This document shows positions 51,354-62,545 of a DNA stretch of 64,000 nucleotides, piece by piece. The translations under genes and the position numbers were made by a program. Numbering within the stretch: position 1 is the stretch's first letter; each line of letters begins with the position of its first letter. Below the pieces are notes generated by a model. It searched no databases and was not told the origin of the DNA. It saw only the letters and a program-made list of their open reading frames with translations. Source of the DNA: Agapetus fuscipes (Eukaryota > Arthropoda > Insecta > Trichoptera > Glossosomatidae); the NCBI GenBank assembly GCA_951799405.1, contig OX637345.1:7564001-7628000 (forward strand). The letters run 5' to 3'.

Positions 51354-51392
51354 CTTATCTCAACGTTTCGTTGAAGACTTCATCAGGATATC
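51354..51392 (-). ncRNA. Hammerhead-like motif 3 (degenerate)
   Basis: Minus strand: ATATC (stem I 5' strand), CTGATGA, A, GTCTTCAAC, GAA, ACGT, T, GAGAT (stem I 3' strand). Core and H17 are intact; stem II has only about two pairs and stem I has a mismatch. Probably a decayed relative. Confidence 0.4.
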
Positions 51393-51719
51393 GCCACCTT
51401 AAATGTAAAACTGAGTAAATACTGATTTACTGATCCGAGAAATCATGGATAAAACATTTTATTGGAAGGAAGTGAACTAATTGTAAGGAAGTGATCATGA
51501 AAAACTTCTAATCTAAAGGACTCTCAGCTTTTTAATGTTTTCTCTCGTCGAAAATAGGAATAGAGGTGCATTTATCTGATAAATCCATGTTAGCTTAATA
51601 TGTCACTTATTCAGTTTTACCTTTAAGGTATCGCTGTGTGCTCTTCTACGACGAAAAAGCACGAAGTAATCTGTAAAATAATAAATGTTGTTGCTTGTGA
51701 TTGAAGATTGTAAATGGAT
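51393..51719. other. Spacer, nothing recognised
   Basis: No coding content or family repeat. Confidence 0.4.
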
Positions 51720-51903
51720 CAGGGGAACTTTGTATTTCATCGAGAGGTTAAAGATGAGATGAACCGATGGGGTGGAAAAGGACTTGCAAGCTCTGAGCGG
51801 GAACAACTGTTGACGAGAGGAGAGGGAAAAGTGGAGGCAACTCCTCGAGGAGTCCAAGACCCACTACGGGTTGTATGCCAATGATGATGATGACAACATA
51901 TAA
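51720..51903 (+). pseudogene. LINE reverse transcriptase extreme C-terminus
   Basis: The frame ending at 51901-51903 reads REKWRQLLEESKTHYGLYAN, DDDDNI, stop; the (E/D)R-x-WR-x-LL(E)EA/SKTHYGL ending is common to an insect LINE family. Upstream 80 bp are the same element in other frames. The GATGATGATGAC run is the tail. Confidence 0.75.
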
Positions 51904-52589
51904 GAAAATGTGTTGTGACTACGTATTATCTAAAAAGTAAACAGTATTATAATTTAATTTAATATAATCTAGTTTAGAGATCTTCCTCGTCGTTTCCCAT
52001 GTGTATCCAATGTGTAAAACTTTGCATTTAAACTCGAGCGCTTACCAAAAAATGTATGGAGAACGCTATTGTTTAGTTAAAACGTAATGTCTTGTAGTTA
52101 AGCTCTCGTCGCTTCGCCCCATATTCAAATTGAAATTCCAGGGGTGTGATTCTTTATTACGAGATTTCCATCTGAATATTAGAGCGTAGATTTCTGGCAG
52201 GAGACGCGCAGGTATGACGGTCCCGGGGCACGTACAATACAAGCACGTCCGTTGTATATCGCCATAGACGTAACGCGGGCTTAAAGTGGGAGGGGAGGTC
52301 GACACAGCAAGGCACTGCCTTTACCAGATGATGGTGATTTTTCTTTGCATTGATGGGACTCTTATCCGATGCAAACAAAACTTTTTTGGATTGAATCACA
52401 AATGCTGAGGTTTTTTTCCCGAATGAATACCATAGCCGAATCCCTGATGTCTGTCAAACGAAAAAAGAGATGTATTTCGGCAACGCAATGAAAAATGGGA
52501 AATATTGGCTGTCACATCTCATTATGTGGGAAAGGTAAGGGAAGATGGACTTCAGTACCCCGATTATAAAACATTTCAAAAGCTCCCCT
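51904..52589. other. Spacer, nothing recognised
   Basis: Two overlapping minus frames at 52066-52399 carry no domain. Confidence 0.4.
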
Positions 52590-52647
52590 AATCTAAACGA
52601 ATCTATGTTGCAAAGATATATCAACATTTAAAGTTCACACAAAAGTG
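52590..52647 (-). mobile_element. LINE-B tail fragment
   Basis: TAATCTAAACGAATCTATGTT and GCAAAGATATATCAACATTTA, reversed tail only. Confidence 0.5.
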
Positions 52648-52687
52648 CATTACAATGATAAACCATCACATGACAAAACATCGCATG

Positions 52688-52795
52688 ACAAAACATCACT
52701 TACTTAAAACAGAACATACCATAAACGGCTTTTTGTGATGTTTTGTGTCATGTGCCGTTTATGGTATGTTTTGTTTTAGGTATGTGATGTTTTGT
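52688..52795. repeat. Inverted repeat at the head of the minisatellite
   Basis: 41-nt arms 52688-52728 and 52755-52795 match at 38 positions around a 26-bp loop. Minisatellite-like 15-bp units (ACATGACAAAACATC) precede the left arm in inverse orientation. Confidence 0.9.
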
Positions 52796-52796
52796 T

Positions 52797-53125
52797 AATG
52801 TGTTGTTCTGTCATGTGATGTACTGTCATTATCATGTTCTGTCATGTGTTATTCTGTAATGTGTCCTTCTGTCATATGTCGTTATGTTATGAGTCGTTCT
52901 GTCATGTGTCGTTCTGTCATGTGTCCTTTTGTCATTTATCGTTCTGTCATATGTCGTTCTGTCATGTGTCGTTCTGTCATATGTCGTTCTGTCATGTGTC
53001 GTTCTGTCATCTGTAGTTCTGTCATATGTCGTTCTGTAATGTGGCCTTCTGTCACGTGTCGTTATGTCATGTGTCGTTTTGTCATATGTCGTTATATTAT
53101 GTGTCGTTTTGTCACTGCCGTTCTA
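52797..53125. repeat. 15-bp minisatellite, about 22 units
   Basis: Units of the type TGTCGTTCTGTCATR repeat in phase with point variation. Because 15 is a multiple of 3, all three frames stay open and give spurious pentapeptide-repeat ORFs at 52834 and 52844. Confidence 0.95.
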
Positions 53126-53489
53126 TCCTGTCACCGAGGCTTATACCCTGTGCTGCTTTGATGCGGCATAACCCTTCACATCCCTCGTTACGCCCATGCA
53201 CACATTATTTAGTTACATATAAATTATTCAGGGGAGAGCTATCGCCGTATGATATTGTTGTTGTTTCTGTCACCGCCCCACCTACCCGTGTACCGTTTAC
53301 TTCAGTTTGACATTTCCAACATTAATTGAATATTCATTGGGTGGCCCATGAAAGGAATGCGGTTTACATAATAACCCATTTTAAGCTCTAAACTGATCGT
53401 TTTATTAAGGATATTGTTTTTATGTCTGTTACCCAAATATACCATAGTGTTTTGTTTGTTTTTTATAGTCATTTTTGTTTTTTTAATTT
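53126..53489. other. Spacer, nothing recognised
   Basis: No gene or family repeat seen. Confidence 0.4.
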
Positions 53490-53690
53490 AAAAAAAAAAT
53501 TGTGAAGAGGAATGCAATACACCAACCTATTTTGCCTGGCCAGAAACAGTTATGAACATTATCAATTAATTATTAATTAGTTAATATTTCTAATGAATTA
53601 TTTATTCACAATTACCGAATGACATCTGTTGAACCGCGGTCGAAGTTATTGTCGATAGGACACGGCGCAGGCGGGGTTCGAACCGACATT
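53490..53690 (-). repeat. SINE-D, first subtype
   Basis: GTGAAGAGGAATGCAATACAC, GGCCAGAAACAGTTATGAAC, CAATTAATTATTAATTAGTTA and box B reversed GGGGTTCGAACC. Confidence 0.85.
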
Positions 53691-53725
53691 TTGTTGTTGA
53701 TATCCTTTTTTTCCCTCATAGATTT

Positions 53726-53826
53726 TTTAATTGTTGTGTGAGCGCAAACTTACACGTGTCTGTTTGTGCGCATAAATTTCCATATGCATCTTAATTTGTA
53801 ATATATCATTTTAACATAGATAATAT
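53726..53826 (+). mobile_element. LINE-B 3' end fragment
   Basis: GTGTGAGCGCAAACTTACACG to TTTTAACATAGATAATATAAT. Confidence 0.65.
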
Positions 53827-53833
53827 AATTAAT

Positions 53834-54268
53834 GATTGTGATATCCGGAGTCATAATAAAAGCAGAACTAGCATGAAATAGGCTATGATGACTCAGGATG
53901 AAATGAAAAAAGTACGCAAGGAAAACAATACGGATGATCTGCAATGTTGGTGGCAGAGCTTTTTTAATTCAAAATGTTTCATTTTTACCCTAAAGTACGA
54001 GTATTTATGTATATTGTTCCTTGACTTATAGGTTGGGATGAAATTGGCGTACTCTAAAAAAATGTTCACTTTGCCAACGTGAATCACCTGTTTCAGGAAC
54101 GGAATACAAAGGTTGCAGGATATATTATGTTCATTCGAGATTTGTGTTTTCCTTTTTGTAAGTACACATGCAGCGTGTGTAATAGCAAACTTACACGTAT
54201 CTACTTATGGGCATGCATTTAGTATGAACCTTTTTATGTTAATATATCTTTACAACTTAGATTATAGT
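53834..54268 (+). mobile_element. LINE-B copy with eroded reverse transcriptase end
   Basis: GATATCCGGAGTCATAATAAA and ACTCAGGATGAAATGAAAAAA correspond to the coding end at 13300-13380 with in-frame stops. The 3' UTR and tail follow (TCCTTGACTTATAGGTTGGGA, TTACAACTTAGATTATAG). Confidence 0.85.
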
Positions 54269-54713
54269 ACAGAGCTTTAATTTCCAGAACTTGTCTCCAT
54301 ATTGTGGGGTCCATGAACAAACACATTGTCTGCGGCTTAACGAATTCGTTGAAACCCCGTACACAGATTATCTCAAATGTATTCCTGTGATTGTTGGAAC
54401 ATTCTAGATAAGATCATTTCCAAGGAATAGGGCTAGGTTTACATAAAAAGCGGGCACTTGAAATTATATTTTAGGTTGGTGTATCTAAATAAGATTTAGG
54501 TACTTTGTCCCTTCCTGTTGAAGTCTTTACATAACTTTATGTCGCCTTTAAAATTTTGTTTGATTAAAAGCGTTAGTCAAACTTTTTCCTTATGATCGCT
54601 GTAAAATATCTTGTATAGGATTGTAAACAGATTTTACAAATTGTAGGTGTAGAAGAACGGATTTCACCGAGAAAATTATGGTTTCAATTATCAGATTGTT
54701 TAGATTGTGAAAC
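54269..54713. other. Spacer, nothing recognised
   Basis: No coding content or family repeat. Confidence 0.4.
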
Positions 54714-54962
54714 ACTGGGGTTCACAGAGTTGTGGAAGTACAGAGGCGTTGGGTAAGATGGTCTGGTAGAGCCACTCCAAGTCTACTTGCTGAGGATCTT
54801 CATTGGGAGCGATGGAGATCGCGGCATTCCTCAAATAAGCCCACAAAAATCCTAAATCCTCAATGGAAAACAGGAAAATGTATGAAAAAGTGTTGATATT
54901 AATGAATTGAAAGAGGTATGCACGGATAGGAAGAAATGGAGGCAACTCTAAACAAACTCTGA
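54714..54962 (+). pseudogene. LINE reverse transcriptase remnant related to 61063
   Basis: RVVEVQRRWVRWSGRATPSL occurs in one frame; 54865-54950 (AAATGTATGAAAAAGTGTTGA, AATGAATTGAAAGAGGTATG, GGATAGGAAGAAATGGAGG) is near-identical in DNA to 61320-61385, the end of another LINE, with frameshifts. Confidence 0.6.
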
Positions 54963-55527
54963 ATACTCCTAGCGAAATGGCGACAAAGAGAGAGTTACAT
55001 TCATCGGATTTCGTGGAAGAAGAACGAAATGAAGTGTCAGAAATTGTCTCTCAAGATCGGAGATTGTTTTTATTACATTAGGCAACCATTGGCGATGCGT
55101 ACGCATGCTCATCAGATTTGATAAAAATGGCATTTTGTCAAGAGAAAGGTTTTTCATACCCAGACTCGTGCACCGGAGTTCAGCCTCACACCAACCTATT
55201 AGTCAAGGATCGTTATAAAAACAAAGTCAAACTGAGATGATGTATTGTATAAATGACGCATTGTATTGCCAATAAAAATCACATGAGAAATAATAAATAG
55301 TGAAGCAATAGAATTACTTTTTCTTTGAATGAGATGCATTTTATAGTGGACGTCATTCTCGGCCGTGATGCATTTATAATGCAGTTGTTCTACTGGTTGA
55401 CATTCATCTACTGAAGTCAACTAACATCACCAAACACGGATTGTGTCTTGGAGCTTGAAGTAATTGCATTTTTACATCGTGAAGGAAGAAACAATCAAAC
55501 CAAAGATATGGACTTAAAAATGGTCGG
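54963..55527. other. Spacer with a small LINE-B (-) piece
   Basis: 55172-55207 (AGTTCAGCCTCACACCAACCT, ATTAGTCAAGGA) is the 5' part of the LINE-B 3' UTR reversed. Nothing else recognised. Confidence 0.45.
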
Positions 55528-55775
55528 TGTGGCCGAGGGTCACGTCGCTTATCTTAGTCGCGAATTTGGAATAGAATAACGCTGGTTCAATTCCCACCTG
55601 GATCCTGACCATTACTTTTGCCCTGGTTTAACAAATATCATGGGTACTTTTTATTTAATATACTTCATTAAAATATCACATTATGTTTTATTAATTGATG
55701 GTGTTAATACCTGTTTTCGGCAAGGCAAAATGGGTTGGTGGATTCATTCCTCTTCACAAATCTATTTTAAAAAAT
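55528..55775 (+). repeat. SINE-D, first subtype
   Basis: GGTGTGGCCGAGGGTCACGTC (box A), CGCTGGTTCAATTCCCACCTG (box B), GTTTTCGGCAAGGCAAAATGG and an A-rich end. Confidence 0.88.
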
Positions 55776-57768
55776 GGCATTAACAAATAACGCTATGGTT
55801 ATTACGTTCAGTTTAAAATCCTCAGGTCTTGTGTAAACATTTGTAATAATTAGTACAAGAAATGCCATTATTACATAAGAGCTCATAATGAGTTGCTCTC
55901 TGTTTGCTGACAGGGAGGTAACATGTGTCAAAATGTAGTAATTTGTGGAGACTTCCGGATGTCGCCCAGCTGATATAAATCAACACAAGAACCAAATAAG
56001 CGTCATTAAAAATTGTCTTTGAACGTTGAAACACAAGTTGAAACTCACGATTTCAAAACCGAAAAGTTGTCCAATTTTAAATTTACAGACGTAGTGTAAT
56101 AAATAATTTTCTTGCGTAAATAAGTATTATATTATGTTCAGATCAGTAAACTGTGGGTAAATCACTTGAATTGATTATCAATTGCAAAATAATAAGAAGG
56201 CACGTTTTTAGAAGAAAAAAACAAGAATTGTAACGGAATCTTGAATACTTTTCAACTACTAAATCTTCTTACAATGTTGATGATGATGGAGGATTTATTT
56301 CCTGTGGGGCCATTAAATGGTCCAGGACCATCTCATGGCTTCTAGAAAAGAGCAATGTCCTCAGTCCCTTTCAGAAGGTGGTTGTAGGCTGGTTCGCGCG
56401 AACACCGACGGGCAAATTGATCCAAGCAACCAGCCCGGCCAACGCAAAGCTTCTTTTGCCAAAGCCATTTGCAGAAAGGATGATATGTACTTACGGAACA
56501 TGGTCCACGATAGTGAAAATATACAGAATACTGCAATGCGTTAAGTCCATGCATGTTTTTGATGTCCTGTCCCATGTGGAGTTGCAATTTGCGTGTGGAA
56601 CTTTTGTTTTTTGGACGCAGCCAAACTTACGCGAGCCCTGCTCCTGAAGGAATAAGTACTTATTACTTGTAAAGGTGGAGTATGCCTCTCCCGGTTTAAG
56701 ACTTTGGTTAGAAGAACACTACTAAACAGGAAACCTGGTCTGAAACCCGTGGTAGGATTCGAACTCGATCACTCTGCTTTAACAAAACATATTGTTTTGT
56801 GTTGTTTGCCAATTGATGAATTATCACATCGGCGTGTTATTTTCAGGTGTTGAATCACTTTGCCCGCTGATTCATGCGTAGGTACAAACAACGTACGTAA
56901 CTTCTTTAATAAATTTAACATGTAATTTGTCTACATATCCTTGAAGTGTAGTAGTGCGAGTACCTATAGAGTTATGGCATACGTAGACCTCCGAGTATAA
57001 GACTTATACTCTAAAAATGTTCTGAAACTAATACACTCACTAGAGGAATATATTTAGTTTTGATTATACGCTATTGTTGAGTTTAAACGTCTTGTACTTG
57101 TACTTGGGATGCTGTGCTCATTGGAAAATTACTAGTTGCAAATATAATTAGCAATTTCTGAATTGGAGCACACTCAGTACTTGGATAAACTCTATCCGTG
57201 TCTAGAAATGTCTAGAGACTGGAGTATTAGATATTTAAATTTGTGAATACATACTTGAGACAATAGTTACTGTAATAGGTACAGATGAATACTTGATATG
57301 TTAACAATTAAAAGGGTTGGCTCTGGTGCACAAGGCTGGTGGCTTTGATGGCAAGCAATGTAAAGGGAAGGGGTGGAACCTCCATTGGCTTGTGTTACCT
57401 TTATAGGTTTGGATACTTTATGACTGACTCGTGGTCTTCGTAATCGAAAGGTTGTGGATGGGTCCCTTTCCCGGCGGAACTTGAAAATGGCACTGTATAC
57501 TACGCACGGTAAACTAGTTTGACCAAAATGGATGTTGGAGACGAGCGTGTCGTTGATGCGCATAAAAACAATGTGTTGATTGAAATCTGAAAAATACTTC
57601 TTCCTTGCTCATTTCACCTTATTTATAAAAAAAGTTTTCATTTTTAAACCAGTATAAAGTCGGTTTTCCCATACTAATAAGCTGGTTTAACTTTGGTTTT
57701 GAGTTCAACCAATCTGATGAATAACACCGATTATGTTTTCATATTTTTCTCAGTTTGAACACAACCAG
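55776..57768. other. Spacer, largely unassigned
   Basis: 56280-56650 is less AT-rich and has overlapping frames on both strands (for example 56342-56587 minus) but no recognised domain; an old transposon fragment is likeliest. 56745-56775 and 57430-57485 have box-B-like strings (GGATTCGAACTCGATC reversed; AAGGTTGTGGATGGGTC). No gene called. Confidence 0.35.
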
Positions 57769-58006
57769 TGCTATTCTTAGACATCTTAGTCGTCCGTTCA
57801 GCCCACGCTTTGACAAACTAATGATGCCTGGACTGGAAGTCTCATCACCACGGTCATTCTTACCTACCGAATCTTTGTAATATTTGTATGAAAACTAATC
57901 AGCTGTTTACTTGCGGCCTTCTTGGATTGGCAGGTCTTCATACAAATGCATCATTAGTTTGTCAAAGCGTGGGCTCAACGGACGACTAAAATGTCTAAGA
58001 ATAGCA
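57769..58006. repeat. Repeat F inverted pair, 59-bp arms
   Basis: 57769-57827 and 57948-58006 are reverse complements with two mismatches, separated by 120 bp. The right arm reads SLSKRGLNGRLKCLRIA in one frame. Single copies at 15068 and, partly, 58886. Confidence 0.85.
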
Positions 58007-59030
58007 CCGTATGATACCAAGTTCTTACAGTGCTGTTCACTTCGGTCTTCAACTTGTCCTGCGATTTATTAATTTGAGCGAAATTGGAAGTTTTGATTCT
58101 GGTAGAGGTCGCAGTCCAGTATAAGATGATTATTATTTTTGTAATTAACAATTCAATTTTACTCAGACCAATTGAGTTAAAAATATAAAGTTTTTATTAA
58201 TTAAAGTAACAGTTTATTGTTGAATATCAGATACATATATCGAAATACATGCTATTTCCAGCAGCTCTATTGCTTGCTCGCCACCGCTCTGGCATGGAAT
58301 GTTGTAAAACTGATAGTTGTGTAATTAGGGTGAATTTGGTAACTTTACTATAACATTGTTAGCAATTATAATTTATAATTATCAACCGGGCTGGGTCTTG
58401 TAACGTTTGGAAACAATACGCCCAAAATCGCCCAAAAATAAAAAAAATCCGTTGTGTTCTCTTTTTATTGTAAATTTTAGTGTTTTTTAATATTTAAAAA
58501 ATGAAAGGTTACAAAGTGAATGCCTCATCAATTAAAAATATGTGAGATTTATTTTTGACAATATAGGTTACAATGTACTGTACACTTTTCCCTCTCCGCC
58601 TACAGGTCTTCGCTTCACAATGGTCAGAGAGACTTTGTCTGTCCCGCAGAATCTTTGCTCGTATATTTATATGCGGCAGAGACGATTCTTGCATGTTCGA
58701 GAATATGGTAGATACTACCATAATGGATTACACTAGAGTATTGTTCCACACTATAGCAGAGACATCACATACACCAATCAGCGTGCCTAGGCTCACGTCC
58801 ACTCGAACTCATACGCTTGCAGATTAGGTTTGCTAGCCTTTTAAGCTTCTGTCTCGCGGCTGCTAAGTTCACAAGAATACTCATTTGGCAAGTATAAGCT
58901 TGGGCTCAAAGGAAGACCAAAATGTCTAAGAATAGCGCTGTAAGTTTTCAGGTAATAGGACGTAGAATCACTTCTGACACCTCCGGCCTCGAACTCATGT
59001 CTTTCCACTTTGAACTCGAACGCTCTATAT
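58007..59030. other. Spacer with a partial repeat F
   Basis: 58888-58935 (AGCTTGGGCTCAAAGGAAGAC, AAAATGTCTAAGAATAGCG) is a third, eroded repeat F. Overlapping frames at 58509-58827 lack domains. Confidence 0.45.
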
Positions 59031-59335
59031 GATGATGATGATGAGTTGATGATTTCTTTATAGCGCCGTTTCGTGATGTAGTCACTCCAAGGGCGCTGGT
59101 GCAAACGATGCCAGAAATTTGCTTGTCTTTAGTGCATTCCGGAACTTTCCATGGTCCTCTAGCTCTCTCACATGATGTGGCAGGTGGTTCCAGGCCAGAG
59201 GACCAGCAACTGCAAATGCACGCTCTCCAAACATTGTGTTAACTCTTCTTATAGGTTTTTCAATCCTTGATTTGGCTCCAGTTTCAGCCGAGCGCAATGT
59301 TAGGCTTTTTTTAACAACTGATATATCAACCAATG
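59031..59335 (-). pseudogene. CR1/L2-type LINE: reverse transcriptase terminus and 3' end
   Basis: Minus strand 59333-59082: LTLRSAETGAKSRIEKPIRR, TMFGERAFAVAGPLAWNHLP and DHGKFRNALKTSKFLASFAP, stop. The 3' UTR has GAGTGACTACATCACGAAACG, GCGCTATAAAGAAATCATC and a CATCAT tail, the classic 3' hairpin and tail of this LINE group. Confidence 0.9.
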
Positions 59336-59869
59336 TGCAGGTTAGATAATAATTAAGGCAATTACCGTGTGTTTGTTAGTAATTGGTAATGCTATACCGT
59401 TTAGTGGTCCAGTTTCCCTTATCACTAATTAAGCTATCTCATGCAGACTCTAACTCAATTATAAGTTGTTTAATTGCTGTAAAACTTGTACAGGTGCAAT
59501 CGCGTTACTTCAAATTCTGCGTAGATTATTTATGAGACCACAAAGTACAATAATTTACGATAAGGGTGTGATGTTTCAACGTTAGCTTATGTGGCTTTTA
59601 ACTTAAAACTTTCACTGTAACTTGGGCGTTTTCACGACTCCTTCCTTTGCATTTACCCCTTTTAAAGCAGTCCGGGATTGCAGTTCAAAGTGTGTGAAAG
59701 CTAACATACATCCCCATACACTACTAGACTTCCGATCCGGCACCGAACCGGACCGTGTGAAAAGGTTCTGACTGTCCGTTTATGTAATGATGTACTGGTA
59801 TCTGTGTTGCCATTTCAATAAAATCTGACTATTTTCAAGTACTATACCAATTGCCACGTCCTATCATCT
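59336..59869. other. Spacer, nothing recognised
   Basis: No coding content or family repeat. Confidence 0.4.
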
Positions 59870-60085
59870 AAGTTGCAGAGATATATTACATTTAAGATTC
59901 TTATTAAATGCATTCCCACAAGCCGACACGTATAAGTTTGCGCTTAAACATGCCGCATGTGGACTTACAATATAAAAACCCAATTTAAAAAAAACATAAG
60001 CCCTGCAACTCTTCTCTGAAACAGGAGTGACATTGTGAAAGTCGACCATTTTTTTAGCCTCATGCCAACCTATAAGTCAAGGAAT
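59870..60085 (-). mobile_element. LINE-B 3' end, reverse orientation
   Basis: ATCTAAGTTGCAGAGATATAT to CCAACCTATAAGTCAAGGAAT with small deletions. Confidence 0.85.
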
Positions 60086-60639
60086 ACAAACAATTAATTG
60101 CAGTTAACTTTATAAAACAAACAATCACTTAACAATAAAATAACAAAATAAAAATCTACAAAACATCTGTAAAAGAAAAAAAAATATCATCGGGTTTGAT
60201 CTGAAAAAAAAACAAAGAATCACAAAGCATTGAAAAAATATACTAGAGTTTAATTTTAAATCTTAATTACGAGGTTAATTGCACTTTTGACTATAATTAT
60301 GTTGCCTACCTTACATGTAGCATTCCATGTGCCTGTATGGGATGCTCGCCCCTGATTGACAGTCCGCGTATGTTTTCTTTGGCGAGCAGAATGCCGTGTG
60401 TGGACACTAACCCATATGGAGAATGCACAGTTGTGCTAGCGGGGTATTCGCTTCCTTATTCATTTATTTATTTATCTAGCCATTCATTTATTTATTTATC
60501 TTCACCGCTCAATGTCACGCCGACAGAATCGCTGTTTACGTCTTTTAACAATGACCGTTGCAGTCACTACAAAGTAAAATGACATTATCTTTTCTAATTA
60601 CTGTAAAAATAACAAAAATGCATTTATACATAGATAGAT
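60086..60639. other. Spacer, nothing recognised
   Basis: Includes short ATTTATTTATTT runs at about 60465-60500. Confidence 0.4.
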
Positions 60640-60821
60640 ACCCCTGTTTCAGGGAAGGTCGGCAAAAGTTGTGGGGCTTATGTTCATTTGAGGTTTGGAT
60701 TTTATTTGTAAGTACACATTCAGCATTTGTAAGCGCGAACTACACTTGTTGGTTTGTGGGCATACATCTGAGAGCTTTAAATGAATATATCCTTGCAACT
60801 TAGATTATAGATTATAGATAG
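60640..60821 (+). mobile_element. LINE-B 3' end, young copy
   Basis: Starts in CCCCTGTTTCAGGGAAGGTCG and ends GATTATAGATTATAGATAGG. About two differences from 3987-4210 over 150 bp. Confidence 0.88.
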
Positions 60822-61062
60822 GTAGGTTGGTATGAGGCTGACCACCCGTGCTGTAAAAATCGGTTCACTTTTGCCAATGTCACCCCGGTTCAGGAAACGG
60901 CGGCAGGAGTTGCAAGGTTTATGTTCACGTGAGGTTTTGTTTATTTGTATGCACACTTGCAGAATGTGTAGGCGCGAACCTACATGTGCCTGTCTGTAGG
61001 TATGCATTTCACATGAGCCTTAAATGTTAACATATATTTGCAGCTTAGATTATAGATAGATA
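60822..61062 (+). mobile_element. LINE-B 3' end, tandem behind the previous copy
   Basis: TAGGTTGGTATGAGGCTGACC to CAGCTTAGATTATAGATAGATAG. Older than its neighbour, which sits directly 5' of it. Confidence 0.85.
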
Positions 61063-61440
61063 GATAGGAATAGAGTTAGGAATGAATGGGTAAAAAAAGA
61101 ATGTAATTTGAAAGAGGATGTGAAAGTTAAGGTACAAGAGAATGTGATGAGATGGTTTGGGCATGTGGAAAGAATGAATGATGATAGACTGACAAAGTAT
61201 GTATACCGAGGTAGTGTGAAAGGAAAAAGATGTAAGGGATGACCAAAAAAAGTATGGAGTGATTAGATTGAGGAGATTGTGAAAGAATGGGATGTACAAA
61301 GCGAGCGTAAAAGAAAAAAATGCATGAAAAAGGTGATGGATATGAATGAATTGAAAGAGGTTTGTAAGGATAGGAAGAAATGGAAGCTGCAGAGGCTCTG
61401 GCCACCCCTAGCGGAATGGCGACAGAGAGTTACAGTTATC
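61063..61440 (+). pseudogene. Reverse transcriptase C-terminal remnant of a LINE related to LINE-B
   Basis: Frame reads RVRNEWVKKECNLKEDVKVK, VMRWFGHVERMNDDRLTKYV, stop-containing GRPRK equivalent (G, stop, PKKVW), EEIVKEWDVQSERKRKKCMK and NELKEVCKDRKKWKLQRLWP. Same motif order as 33027-33593 (WFGHLERMNEERLTK, KEVCKDRKKW) but a different family. Two in-frame stops. Confidence 0.88.
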
Positions 61441-61644
61441 AGCTATTCAAAGCTGTCAATTAATGCCAACAAATTCAGATATTTTCTATTCTATTTAATC
61501 GATCGCGGCCTAGTGGTTAACGCTTTGGACTTTTAATAGCAAGATGGTTCATTTTTATTGTTTTTCTGTTTTTTATTTGGTGAATAATAAACATATTTTC
61601 TAATTTTTAAGTCATCTGTGTATGATTCTGTCTAATTAAAATTA
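61441..61644. other. Spacer with a tRNA-like head
   Basis: 61503-61540 (GCGGCCTAGTGGTTAACGCTT) resembles a tRNA box A and could be a truncated SINE-C head. Confidence 0.4.
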
Positions 61645-61922
61645 AACAAGGCTGATTTATTTGGTGAGCGCTTGTTTTGTGTGTATCACACCTCAAGAGC
61701 CCTCTGCGAGCTTGGTCGTCGCTGTAGAAAGCGTCAATTCTCAAGCAAGACCCAGCTGCTGTAAGGCTGGATGGACCTTTTGATGACCGGTCTTTGGTAA
61801 AGGTTTATGAATTTTTCAACCCAGCTAAGAGCAAATTTGAAAATATAAATGGTATATTTTTTGTGACCCCACAGCCTTCCATTTACGAGTCCGAAGTGTT
61901 ACCACTGGACTTTGTGCCGGTC
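61645..61922 (-). repeat. SINE-C, nearly full-length
   Basis: GGCTGATTTATTTGGTGAGCG (3' end reversed) to ACCACTGGACTTTGTGCCGGT (head reversed). Box B region has a deletion (GACCCCACAGCCTTCC). Confidence 0.85.
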
Positions 61923-62108
61923 AAAAATTGGTTCATTTTGCCAATATCACATCTGTTTCAGGGAAGGGCGTCGAGATTTGGGTTTTTATTTTGCTTGTAT
62001 ACGTGAAGCATGTGTAAACGCGAACTAACACGTGCCAGTTTTTGAGCATGCATTTATTATGGATCTAAAAGAGTAGTATATCTTTGCAACTAAGATTATA
62101 AATTATAG
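61923..62108 (+). mobile_element. LINE-B 3' end, diverged
   Basis: ATTGGTTCATTTTGCCAATAT to CTTTGCAACTAAGATTATAAA; follows the SINE-C head directly. Confidence 0.75.
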
Positions 62109-62214
62109 ACTGTCTCTTACAAAACCTCAAAGATTCACTTCTTTATAGTTTTTCATTATCCATTATTTTTATCTCACAACATGTTTGTGCGGCCGTTTTT
62201 GCTGGTGAAATGGG

Positions 62215-62272
62215 GATGACATTGGCAAAAGAAGACATATTGTTTTCAGTATTGGGGTCAGCCTCATGCCAA
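62215..62272 (-). mobile_element. LINE-B 3' UTR fragment
   Basis: GAAATGGGGATGACATTGGCA and GGGGTCAGCCTCATGCC. Confidence 0.55.
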
Positions 62273-62545
62273 AAACATTAAAACCCTCGAAGTAATTAAG
62301 CCTACATTTTAGGAAATGAAATTTCCTTTGACGGGCAACACTGCCATGATGGATGATCTTTTATATTTTTCTCAACTTAAAACTTGGATTTTTCCACTCT
62401 TCTATAAAATGTGTATGAAAGTAGGACAAATCTTCATTGTAGTCTTGTGTAATGCGATCGATAGATTAGTTAGTAGAACGCTTGCGTTCATAGCTTGAAA
62501 CCTGACTGACTCGCAACTGTGGTTCGAGCGATTGCTGACAGCAGT

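Noticed and set aside
52797..53125. Regular repeats that might be a CRISPR array
   Set aside because: Units are contiguous with no spacers, and the surrounding DNA is eukaryotic.
52834..53161. Overlapping ORFs of pentapeptide repeats
   Set aside because: They are by-products of a 15-bp minisatellite, which cannot introduce stops in any frame.
56317..56647. Overlapping ORFs on both strands at 56.3-56.6 kb
   Set aside because: No frame shows a recognised motif; three competing frames of equal quality argue against any one.
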